A DNA stretch of 64,000 bases, taken from Heterobilharzia americana (Eukaryota > Platyhelminthes > Trematoda > Strigeidida > Schistosomatidae). Under the pieces are notes generated by a model. The model was not told the origin of the DNA. It saw only the letters and a program-made list of their open reading frames with translations, and ran no database searches. Where the stretch lies: assembly GCA_944470555.2 (NCBI GenBank), contig OX104128.1, positions 64,177,257 to 64,241,256 on the forward strand, given 5' to 3'. The position numbers and the translations under genes were made by a program. Of the stretch, positions 1-9,113 are shown piece after piece. Position 1 is the stretch's first letter. Each line of letters starts with the position of its first letter.

Positions 1-310
1 GTTAGTTCAAGATAAGGGGCATAACTTATCTGTTATCTATCCTTATACAGAATAAAAAGTTCAGTAAAGCCGAAATAATGTTTTTTTTCACTTCTCGTAG
101 GGTGGGGGGGAGGGGTATTTGGGCAAAAATTGTTTTAAAATGCCTTGAAGAGACTGACTATTAGTAACATTAGGGTTTTAGTGAGTTTCACTATTTACCT
201 TGGATAAAATTCAACTGTTGTTTGCTTTTAACTCAAAACGGCAATCACTTTGGAGTATATATTTTTGCATAAAAGTATTACAAGTACAGTAATGATGGAT
301 AGTAGCTAGC

Positions 311-365
311 AATGGAATCCAGGATACGCATTTCGTCCTACTTCGGCCTCGTCAGCTGGATGTAC
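311..365 (-). ncRNA. Hammerhead ribozyme, SMalpha type
   Basis: Read on the minus strand it has CTGACGA, a hairpin arm ending GGAC, GAAA, and the cleavage context GTATC followed by CTGGATTCC. CTGGAT pairs with the upstream ATCCAG to make stem I. The core bases are intact, but stem II holds one mismatch (GGCC against GGAC). The loop words match the known Schistosoma hammerhead (type I, very short stem III). Confidence 0.72.
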
Positions 366-454
366 CTGCCTCCCAGTGAGTGATGTTGCTCCCACCGGAT
401 AACATTCTGGCATTTGAAGCGATTGCTCCCGAGTCCGGATCCCGGTGGGGACAA

Positions 455-508
455 CATCCAGCTGACGGGTCCCAAATAGGACGAAATACGCATCCTGGAT
501 TCCACTGG
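455..508 (+). ncRNA. Hammerhead ribozyme, decayed core
   Basis: ACATCCAG, CTGACGG, GTCCCAAATAGGAC, GAAA, then GCATC and CTGGATTCC. It is the mirror partner of the copy at 311-365. The conserved CTGANGA has become CTGACGG, losing the final A of the core, so self-cleavage is unlikely, although stems I and II are good. Confidence 0.72.
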
Positions 509-804
509 TAGCCACTACCCATCATTACTATGAGTAGAATACAGGTTATATCGAGGTATCCTCACAGGAGCCCACATGCCGATAGAGACCGATCAATTCG
601 ATCCAATCAACGACGGTATAATACAGGCAATTATACTATTATAAGTATGTTTATTTAACTTTATCGAACGTCTGAAATGTAAATGCTACTTATGTTGTTA
701 TATGCATCTACTTCTTACTTCCGTGCCATGGGTAAATAACTCATACTTCTGTAAACAACTAAAACGAAGTTCATGATCGTGATGACAAGTGACGTAATTT
801 TAAC

Positions 805-985
805 TTGGTATTCATCATGGACTGACGCCAGTTTGAAAAGCACTAAAAGCCTGAAAGCATTCGATGGTTGTCTTGTCATAGTATGGGACCTCTTAGCAGC
901 GTGGTGCGAATGAACCCGTCAGGGCTCAAGCCCAAGACCTTCAGGTTCCGTGAACAGGACGTTACCATTGAGCCATTTCGTCTAA
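805..985 (-). mobile_element. Hammerhead-bearing SINE (CTGAGGA family), degraded minus copy
   Basis: The tail and head words of the family at 2353-2620 are seen in reverse: a TTCATCATGGACTGACGCCAG-like arm, TAGTATGGGACCTCTTAGCAG (a decayed hammerhead first half), then CCTTCAGGTTCCG and TTACCATTGAGCCA, which are the reverse of the tRNA-like GGAACCTGAAGG and TGGCTCAATGGTAA. It is heavily mutated. Confidence 0.6.
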
Positions 986-1149
986 ATTTAATGATCTATA
1001 TAACACTACTTTGATCCAGTGTCATCCTTGAGTAACTGTCTTCACCAACATTGTTGTCCGTAATTCATTTGGTTCAGGATCTATGTAAACGCATTGGATT
1101 GTATCAACTAGAGGTCCAGACAAGGATTATTTACATTTTAAACAGGGTG

Positions 1150-1480
1150 AAGAACCTCGAGAACTGTAGTGATTGGTCACGAGAGTGCAACCAACTTTAT
1201 GTTGTCTAGTCCTGAATGCAGACCGGATCTTATCGATCATATTTGCAATGTGGCAACCGAGTTAGGAGGTTCGGCATGGCGGTGCACATTCGTAGCTTTT
1301 GAGTTTGTTGGAAGCAATCTGCAGGAAGCCTTGCTCAACCTAGGTTTCGTGGTTGTTGGCACTCGTCAGCAAGGCGTGTCTGTAATCTCGATGGAACTGA
1401 TCTCCCACCCAAGGTTCAAACCCACATCGCCCAGTTTTGTAGTCGTGTTTATCATGGAAGAACTCGGTCAGGGATTTATT
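1150..1480 (+). repeat. Interspersed repeat of unknown class (family C)
   Basis: The block AGTGATTGGTCACGAGAGTG through GACCGGATCTTATCGATC, and the block GTTGGCACTCGTCAGCAAGG, recur elsewhere: the first inverted at 42430-42590, the second diverged at 17450-17690 and inverted at 27095-27440. An open stretch of 111 codons (1169-1504) crosses both blocks but matches no protein I know and is unlikely to be a gene. A B-box-like GGTTCAAACCC is present at 1412-1422, so a SINE origin is possible. Confidence 0.55.
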
Positions 1481-2352
1481 TATGCCCACTTTCAACTTAT
1501 GTGATCGACTTTCTTATTCCGTTTGCATCTAAAATAACAGATTACAGTTAGGTATTCATTCACAGCCTAGTTAGAAGAAAATCTACATTAACTTGTCTTC
1601 CTCCGACCTAGGATCTTTCAAGGCTTTACTAAAAACCTTCTTGTAGTAAAATTTGAAGTAGAGCTATGAATTGGTAAAACAATATTTAAATAACATCCAA
1701 GTTTTCTGCTTATGGTTAAAGAATAACCATACACCTCATGAAAAGTCAATCTGCAAACCTTTCGTAGGTGGAATGAGTATATACTTCATGAAAATGGTTT
1801 GTGTAAATAAATCCATTTCACGCATTCACTTCTTGGCTAACTAATATCAGGAAAAGAATATACATTCAAACCACTTGTGATTTGTATCCGTACGACCAGT
1901 CAGTCATTCAATGATTTGTATTTCACTCACTAAGGCATCTTGAAGCCGATGTTATACAGTGATTACTACATGAAAGGGAATTTTGAAGCGGTAGCATAAT
2001 TTATAACAACATTAATTAACTTGGATTTTTATACATTCATTCAATCAATAAACTACTGTCTTCTGTAAGACAATAAATTTCCAATTTAATATCCTATTTT
2101 TTGTAAAAACAAACCTAAGAAGGTTAATCCCATTTATTGATTTACAAGATTATTGTTTGTTTTCACGCTATAACTAACACTTGACAAATAAGAATGATAA
2201 CAATATGCTCACATATGAGATTTCGGCATCATACATAAATTTGATAGGGAGATAAATTTTATGATTATTTTTATAACTGTCGCTTTTTTACAAGGGGTTT
2301 AATAACGATAATAATAATAATAGTATTGAGGGGGTTGTGGAGATTTGGAAAT

Positions 2353-2620
2353 ATTTCAAGTTGTTATTCATCGTAGACTGACATCAGTTGGAGGAACAAA
2401 GGAAACCTGGGAGCACTGGACAGCTGTTTCGTCCTATTATGGCTGAATGGTAACGCGCTGGTCGCGGAACCTGAAGGTCGCGGGTTCAATCCCTGCTGGT
2501 GGGGTCGTGGGTGCGCGCTGCTGAGGAGTCCCATACTAGGACGAGACGGCTGTCCAGTGCTCCTAGGTTTCCTTTGTTCCTCCAACTGATGTCAGTCTTC
2601 GATGAATAACAACTTGAAAT
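2353..2620 (+). mobile_element. CTGAGGA-family SINE, compact foldback copy with 90-bp inverted arms
   Basis: The left arm 2353-2442 and right arm 2531-2620 are reverse complements at 85 of 90 positions. The 88-bp centre holds a tRNA-like A box (TGGCTGAATGG, 2440-2450) and B box (GGTTCAATCC, about 2483-2492), then CTGAGGAGTC, the first half of a hammerhead whose second half is in the right arm. The left arm carries only the second half, inverted. The head suggests a pol III promoter derived from a tRNA. The same family occurs at 0.8, 2.8, 12.0, 25.6, 39.2, 46.4, 48.1 and 51.8 kb. Confidence 0.78.
2518..2568 (+). ncRNA. Hammerhead-like ribozyme of the CTGAGGA family (decayed)
   Basis: CTGAGGA, GTCC-CATACTA-GGAC (stem II and loop), then GAGA instead of the required GAAA, and CGGCTGTC followed by CAGTGCT. 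Stems are intact but the GAAA core is mutated, so activity is doubtful. Confidence 0.6.
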
Positions 2621-2809
2621 AATAGTATTGATAACAATAATAACCTTAATAGCTTGTAGACAAAGCTAACCTGATGAAAAAGTCAATGAATAAATTTAAG
2701 GAAATAAAATTCTTTCGCTTATATGCTATTTAACTGCTAAAGTGAATGGAAAAAGCTCATAAACTGAAATTTAATTTTGAGGTTTGTGGAGATTTATTGA
2801 TTTTAGGTT

Positions 2810-3235
2810 GGAGTTCACCATAGACTGATATTAGCGGGAGGAACAATGGAGACCAGGGAGTACTTGACAGCCGTTTCGTTCTAGTATGAGACTCTTCAGG
2901 AGTGCACATTAAAGACTAGCTTGGAGGGGTGATTCCTGAAGTTCCAATGACAAGTCGTGAACACTGAGCCTATCGAAGTTGAACATGAGGACAGTTATTC
3001 AATGACAGGATTGAACTGAGGTCGCGTTACATCTTGAACTGACAGAAGTAGGAAATATGGACCACTGGATTCTTAACCACTTTTGTGGTGGACATGCACT
3101 GACCGTGGGACATGAGGTGAAGTCATGGTTTCATGCTGCTGATGAGCCCCATACTGGGACGAAACAGCTGACCAGTACTACCAGGTCTCCAATATCTCTC
3201 TCATTAACGTCAGTTCATGACGAATTCTGACCTGA
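2810..3235 (+). mobile_element. CTGAGGA-family SINE, long mirror copy
   Basis: The left arm 2815-2905 (inverted) and right arm 3135-3235 bracket a middle module with GAGGACAGTTATTCAATGACA and ACAGAAGTAGGAAATATGGA. That module also lies beside the copies at 25500, 48300 and 51770. The right arm contains CTGATGA, GCCC, GGGAC, GAAA, but the cleavage triplet is GAC rather than GTC, so the ribozyme is probably dead. Confidence 0.65.
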
Positions 3236-4094
3236 AAATTGACCTACTACTGGCTTATTTTTAAGCAAGCTACAGAACGTTGGAATTTTTTCTGGTGTAT
3301 GACTATAAATAATATTTTAATAGCTCCATTATTATTATTATTATTATTATTATTACAGACTTAACCATCTTTCTCTCCCACTACTGTCTCTAATTACCGT
3401 CAACAATTTACCATTTTACGTAACAGTTCATTTTCGTTCTTTAGTTATCATTACACAAAATATCAATTATGTAAGAATCTGCTCACAAAATCTTTCTACG
3501 ATAATTAATCTTTGCTTTAGTTAACTGTCTTAAATACCTGATCAGTTATCACCTTCTTGATACTTTGAGATTGATAATCTTTCATTGAACAACTCTCACC
3601 ACTAGTGGTATGAGTAATGTAATTTTACGTTTGAAAATGCTACATATATTAGTGTAGAGCCATTGATGAGGAACTAATTGAAAAGAAATATTTCTTCACT
3701 CACATTGTTTGTTTTACTAAATGTCTAAATGGGAATTTTTCCATTATAAGTGTTTCATGAAATTACAGAAGGAGTAAATAAAGCTATTTCAGGTGTTTAG
3801 AAAATTGATCTCCTAGGTGAATTACAAAATTCATTGTAAACTGTAAGTAATTAGTTCACAATTCCTGTAGAGTTTGAACTGTTTGGAATCTAATTTTGCT
3901 TATATAATTATCCTTTCTGTAATATTACACAGGTATCCATTTATTTATTTATTTCATTTATTCTTTTCATAAGGTATCCATGTCTGATATTGTACAGAAA
4001 ATCAGTCAACTGATAAAAGTTGTCGATTGTATTGGCAGAAATTATCACAAAAATAATCCCGTTTATATTAAATAACTCTTAAATTGAGTGAATA

Positions 4095-4790
4095 ATTCCT
4101 ATAGGTTGTCATGATCCTGGAGGAGATTGGTACCCACTGTCTGTGCTGTTGGGGACATCATGATAGCCACTCCAAAACTCAGTGTGCTCATGGTTGTCGT
4201 CTGGGTGACGATATCGCAGTAGATTGTTGACTCTTAAGTTGGCAGTTTGGACAGTCCACTTCCATTCCACCTGCTTCCGCAGATTCCTAGCACTTCTATG
4301 CAATACCTTCTCATCTCGTTTGCAATCTGGACAGCCTTGCTAGGTTCAAACATAGTGCGGGCATCCATGTTTCCATGTTTACTTTCGCTTTCATTGAGAG
4401 AAGACACACTGGCCAATTGGCTTCCCGAAAGCTTTCACAATCCGGCGTCATTTCGTCTCTCCGATTCTAGTGAGGAATGAGTTTGTTTTTATTTTTCATA
4501 TTTTTTCTTGTGCTTTGAAGTTTCTTTAGAGGTTGGATTGGCTTTCCGGGGAAGGGTTGCTAGTCCTAAGCCCAACCTTCCCTCTTTACTCGGGCTTAGG
4601 AACGGCTAGTAACTGCTGAATTGGCTAACCAGGCGAGGTTGCTGTCTATCAGAACTAGAAGAAAATGATCAAGACTGAAGAAACCTGATAATGTCAAATT
4701 ACTTGCGTGTTCTACAGATAAGGACAGGATCGAGGGGCCTTCTGTATTATGGCGTGTTACAGTGTCACTTACCAACAACGACAAACATTA
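4095..4790 (-). pseudogene. LINE 5' fragment: start of the AP-endonuclease ORF
   Basis: On the minus strand a 5' leader (4790-4420) is followed by coding sequence related to the N-terminus of an RTE-like endonuclease/reverse transcriptase: DARTMFEPSKAVQIANEM, YCIEVLGICGSRWNGSG, then after a frameshift RYRHPDDNHEHTEFWSG. The (N/D)xRTM, IxxLGI and RWxGSG words are the first endonuclease blocks, although the catalytic Glu after LGI has become Cys. It is the only 5' end of the family I recognise here; all other copies are 5'-truncated. It ends at about 4095 within the endonuclease region. Confidence 0.6.
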
Positions 4791-5839
4791 CTGTAATACA
4801 CAGGAATAATTGAAATTTTTGTTTCAAGGTTTTAACTGGAAACAAATATGGTTTGAGTCTTATGGTTAAAATGAAGTGCATCTTGAAATGATTATTTATT
4901 TATCCACTCCACTAATATTATATCGATTGTTTATGCCATTGTTTCCAAGACTTATGCATCACTAAGGAGCTATACAGAGTCTTGAAACTTCCAGGAGATA
5001 CTTTACAAGCCTGCTGTTTAAATTTACTAGGCAGCAACTACACCTACATTCATTCAAACATGAGCTTCAGGATTTATACTTACAACACTAACTTGTAATA
5101 GTCCAGGCGAAAAACACTATTCTTTATCGTAGACAATGACAATTTACGTCATCAGACCTATGTTCAAACTGAGGGTGTAGCACTATTGAAAGCTATACTC
5201 ATTTTTATAAGTTTCCACGAAACTTAAGACCAGACACGACTGCTAGCTAATGAACTAACTAAATTTTAAGAAATAAATGGTGAATAGCTGAAAAAAACAC
5301 CCATGATTTTGCGAATGTTTGCTATGATAAAGACTTTTACTTCTTTCCTTTGATTTTTTTCTCAAGGAAAAATAAGTTTAACTAGAGTTGAGTTCGAAGA
5401 AGGCAGAAGAAGTGAAACAATTAATCAGGTAAGAGATGACTTAAAAACTTCACCTAAATTGAAAGCCAGCAATTGTGGTGCTTCAGGTTAGGGTTCTTAA
5501 GGAATTTCATTGATTTCATTATTGTACCGTTTAAGGGGTCCTGAAACTTGTTAATTTCCAAATATTTGTTTCGCAATTGAAGTTAAGGATACTATTAATG
5601 GTTATACTTTTTGCAACTGGTAACATAATGCCAATCGTTTAGCACTGAATAGATTTGCTTTGACCAGGAAGATGTAGTCAGTCGGCAATTGGGTTTCTTT
5701 CGGTATACAAAGAAAACTGTGTTAACTGATGAACTCGGGTAAAACACCTGGGTTTCTACTTAACTGTATTATAAAGTACAATTCGCAATTCAGAATCAAT
5801 AACATTAGGTTGGATTTATTTTATTTCTTTATGTGAATG

Positions 5840-7835
5840 TTTGGAAGCAGAAGATAAACCAGTGGATTGCAGGCATGAACAATGAAAAAAAGAACTGAAC
5901 TCAACCTGTAAAATACTGGACAAAGAAGTGAAGAAGAGTGCACACAAAGATAAAAGACATTTCTACGACACACTGGCAAGTGAAGCAGAACAGGCGGCAG
6001 GTAGGAGAGACCTGACAACACAATACCAAATAACCAGGTTATGATCAGGGAAGAGACCAACGCAGATGAAACCAATGAAATATAGTGAAGGAAACCTAGT
6101 TACCAAAGAGGAGAATCAAAGCAAACAATCGGCTGGCCACTTTTAAAAACTCTTGAATCGGCCACTATCTTTCACTCGTCCAGAAATACCACCAGCAGCC
6201 AGCCACAAAATTATCAGTGAACACAAACCCTCCGACAAAAGCAGAAGTGAAGTCCTGAACACCATAAAATCGCTGAAAGCCGGAAAACAGAAGGATCAGA
6301 TGGAATTCCTCCAGAAGCACTGAAAACGAACGCAGAGACATCAGTGGAAATGCTCACATCACTATTGCAGACGGTTTGCAAGGAACGAAGGAGAGGTAAC
6401 TGCAGATTGTAAGAAAGGGTAACTTGTCACACTACCAAAGAAGGGAGAAAATTCTTTGCAAGAACTGGCGCGGAAACACGCTGCTGTCAACCCTAAGCAA
6501 AATATTATGCCTCATCATCCTGGAAAGACTAAAGGAGGCGCTAGATTCAAAATTACGACCGAGACAGGCTGACTGGCTTCAGGAAGAACAAATCATTTTG
6601 CGGATCAAATTGCACTACTACACATAATCACAGAACAGAGCGTAGAATGCCAGTCAACTCAACTTCGTCGATTTTGAGAGGTCCTCAACAGCGTCGACTG
6701 ACATGCAATTTGGCAGTTGATTAAGCACTACGGAGTGTCACAAATTTTTATCGACCTCATTGAAAAGCTACATGAAGACGCCACATGCTGAATGATTCAC
6801 AATGGAAAGCTCAGTGACGCCTTTGAAGTGAAGACAGGAGGAAGACAAAGCTGCCACCTACAATCACCGTCATCTTCCTGAATATGGTCGACTGGACCAG
6901 ACCATGCAACAAAGTGTGAGGAGTGAGAAGATGGGCATGGGCTGGCTGGAGCGTCGAAAAGAGCCTAGAAGATTTGGATCCCACCGCCGATGATGACGAT
7001 ATATGTCTTATGTCGTGTCGCGCAAACTCGAAGATCTACAGGCGAAAACCAATAAAGATGCGGAAGAAGTGAGGCAGCAAGGACGAGACTTTCTTCAGGT
7101 GAACGTAGAAAAGACAGAGATGATGATACTTAACCAACGCCACCACCAACATCAAAATCTCCAATCACCATCAACGGGAGAAACTTAAAGGAAGTAGTCT
7201 CTTTCACCCAACTTCCTAGGCAGGCAGCATCGTTTCAACCACAGACAGCAAGACAGGCCTTCATTCATCTGAAATCAGTGTGGAGATTTACTGCACTCCA
7301 CTCAGCACAAAGAACAAGATCCGGATTTTCAGTACTAATGTCGACCAAGTCAGTGCTCCTATGTGATGGTTCAGAAAGTCGGCGTGTCACGAAAAGCATT
7401 TCCAACAAACTACAGACATTCATCAACAGATGCCGCATACATTCACGCTCACTGGAAACTGAAGATCAGATGGCCAGAAAGAATAAACAACAAGGAACTC
7501 ACTCTGGCTGGCAACGAACTAACCAAGAACCCATAACATAACAAATATGCGCTGGAAGAAAATGGAGATGGATCGGAAATACACTGAGAAGACCATTCGG
7601 GGATATCACGAGGCAGCCCAGGTTGCTGAGTGGAATCCAAAGGGAAAACGACAAGTTGAGTGGCCCAGGTGAGGGTGACATGGAGGAGATCATGTGAGGA
7701 AGAAATGAAGGCTTGTTGGCAGTCTTGGAGCCAGGTTGAAAAGATTGGGGAGAAGAGAGTGCAATGTCGACGTGTTACTGAAGCCATATGTTCCACTAGG
7801 AACCCAAGGGACGAATAATAATAATAGTGTGAATG
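5840..7835 (+). mobile_element. RTE-like LINE copy, 5'-truncated, about 2.0 kb (reverse transcriptase pseudogene)
   Basis: Decayed frames give, in order, the linker before the RT domain, CKNWRGNTLLSTLSKILCLI and IILERLKEALDSKLRPRQAD (RT blocks), the HNGKLSDAFEVKTGG-like block, a remnant of the DFADD-like active site, and the C-terminal PERINNKEL region. It ends TCCACTAGGAACCCAAGGGACG plus (AAT)n, the 3' signature shared by all LINE copies in this window. Many stops and frameshifts. It lies in the 3' flank or last intron of the Ig gene. Confidence 0.85.
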
Positions 7836-8330
7836 ATGTTTGGAGGAGTGAAATAACAGCTAATCAATCCATACCTCAGTTTTATGCGGCATTTTGAGGC
7901 AGACACATTTTATTTTCATTTATGGAATTAGAAGGAGATGCGCTAGTTGGTCACAGACATGATATATATTCGACCCAATTCAATCTTAGTCTACCTCATA
8001 AAATCAAAACTAGGCTCAGTAGCTGCAGAACTGTTGGGTTCGCCTTCATATTAGATATTCTGCCGCCAAAATTTTGTAATAATGAAACATCTCAACAAGT
8101 TCATGAATGAATGATAATAATCACGATGACTTTAGTCCTAGAGCCACTTTTTGTGTGAAAATCTATCTATTAAGGCTTAAGATTGTTCGAAACTTCAAGG
8201 TTTGATATATGACAATAGGAAATGAAGAAAATGTCCAGTTTATCATTATTTGTTGCACGAAAGGGAGGAGTAACTCTGGGCTATATTCTTTTTAACGGTC
8301 TGTACGGGCACCTAGATTATTGTCATTTAG

Positions 8331-8585
8331 ATGAAACCAATTAAGACTAGTGAACTATCGGTTGAAAATTGGATACCAATGAAGAGATTACTGTTCACAT
8401 GTCTACAGGATGTGCAAGTAAGTAAGTATTCAACACGTATTCAACGTTTATATTTTGAAAGTTTAACGAATCTCCTCAAAACATTTCTGAATTGTCAGTC
8501 AGCTTATGCGATGATACTTGAAGATGAAAGGGAAAAAGGTATACCAAAAGGTTTATTATATGATTTAAGGCTTTTCGTGGACTAA
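8331..8585 (+). other. Unassigned 84-codon open stretch
   Basis: An open frame beginning MKPIKTSELSVENWIPMKRL and continuing with KYSTRIQRLYFESLTNLL looks protein-like in composition, and an acceptor-like TTGTCATTTAG lies just before the ATG. A GTAAGTAAGTATT donor-like string at 8418 would cut it to 29 codons. I recognise no family, and the surrounding DNA is AT-rich intron or flank, so it may be chance or a remnant of an unlisted element. Confidence 0.2.
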
Positions 8586-8816
8586 AATTAGGCCTCGTAG
8601 GATTCAAAAAATGATTATTTAGTACTTGTGAAGGACGCTGTACCATTAGACAGTTAATAAAATAGATTGTCCAATATATATATATATAATGCATTAGACT
8701 GCGGTATCCAAGGTAAAACGTATGTAGTAGTAACCTACAACTTTGAGATATTGAGAATACTTTTAGTCATTTTTATTAAAATTCAAAGTATCTGTGTGAT
8801 TTCAGTTACCACTTAC

Positions 8817-9113
8817 CTTCTCTTATTACTCTCTGGTCACCAATTTGAAGGCCATAAAATTGTGGAGCAAAAGTTATATTTAGTTGAAGACGATCGTGCC
8901 AAATCGGAGGACCATAAACTGGGTTTTCAGCTTGACATTCAATAAAATCCATATGATATCGCCAAGTTGGACGAAGCCACAAATGACTTCTTGCTTGTAA
9001 ACCTCCAGATGCTCCAGGAATTGGTGTTTCATCGGAACCTATTGAAGAGATAGTCATTTCAAATGAGTAATTCTTATGCACATTTTCAGTTGATGGTATT
9101 GAGGAAGTGATTA
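8817..9113 (-). CDS. Exon i: second half of Ig6 and start of Ig7
   Basis: 297 bp, phase 1 on both sides, donor GTAAGTGG. It encodes SSIPSTENVHKNYSFEMTISS, with MDFIECQAENPVYG as the Ig6 F strand (second Cys), and after a G strand RLQLNITF the next domain begins APQFYGLQIGDQRVIREG. The acceptor chosen, ending CAATATTAAG at 9114-9115, keeps frame and phase but lacks a good pyrimidine tract, so the 5' edge is less certain than the rest. A seventh Ig domain starting here excludes the five-domain Kirrel type. No following exon was found below 8817. Confidence 0.8.

Larger units (their letters stand above)
300..650 (+). mobile_element. SMalpha-type SINE, palindromic copy with two opposed hammerheads
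   Basis: A minus-facing hammerhead arm (about 308-395) is followed by a tRNA-like centre (395-450), a plus-facing hammerhead arm (450-520), and then the family tail with GATCAATTCGATCCAATCAA and GACGGTATAATACAGGCAA. The tail recurs at 49150-49262, 50690-50790 and, inverted, 22032-22112. The tRNA-like promoter boxes of this copy are decayed. SMalpha is a described tRNA-derived schistosome SINE that carries a hammerhead ribozyme; the assignment here rests on the core motif and flanking words. Confidence 0.75.

Noticed and set aside
1169..1504. 111-codon open stretch as a gene
   Set aside because: It crosses two blocks of an interspersed repeat found at 17.5, 27.1 and 42.5 kb and shows no known domain.
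2440..2504. tRNA gene in the SINE at 2.4 kb
   Set aside because: A and B boxes are present but it is the head of a dispersed family, lacking a full cloverleaf.
3325..3357. (ATT)n run as a LINE tail
   Set aside because: No LINE 3' terminus (GGAACCCAAGGGA) adjoins it; it is a simple microsatellite.
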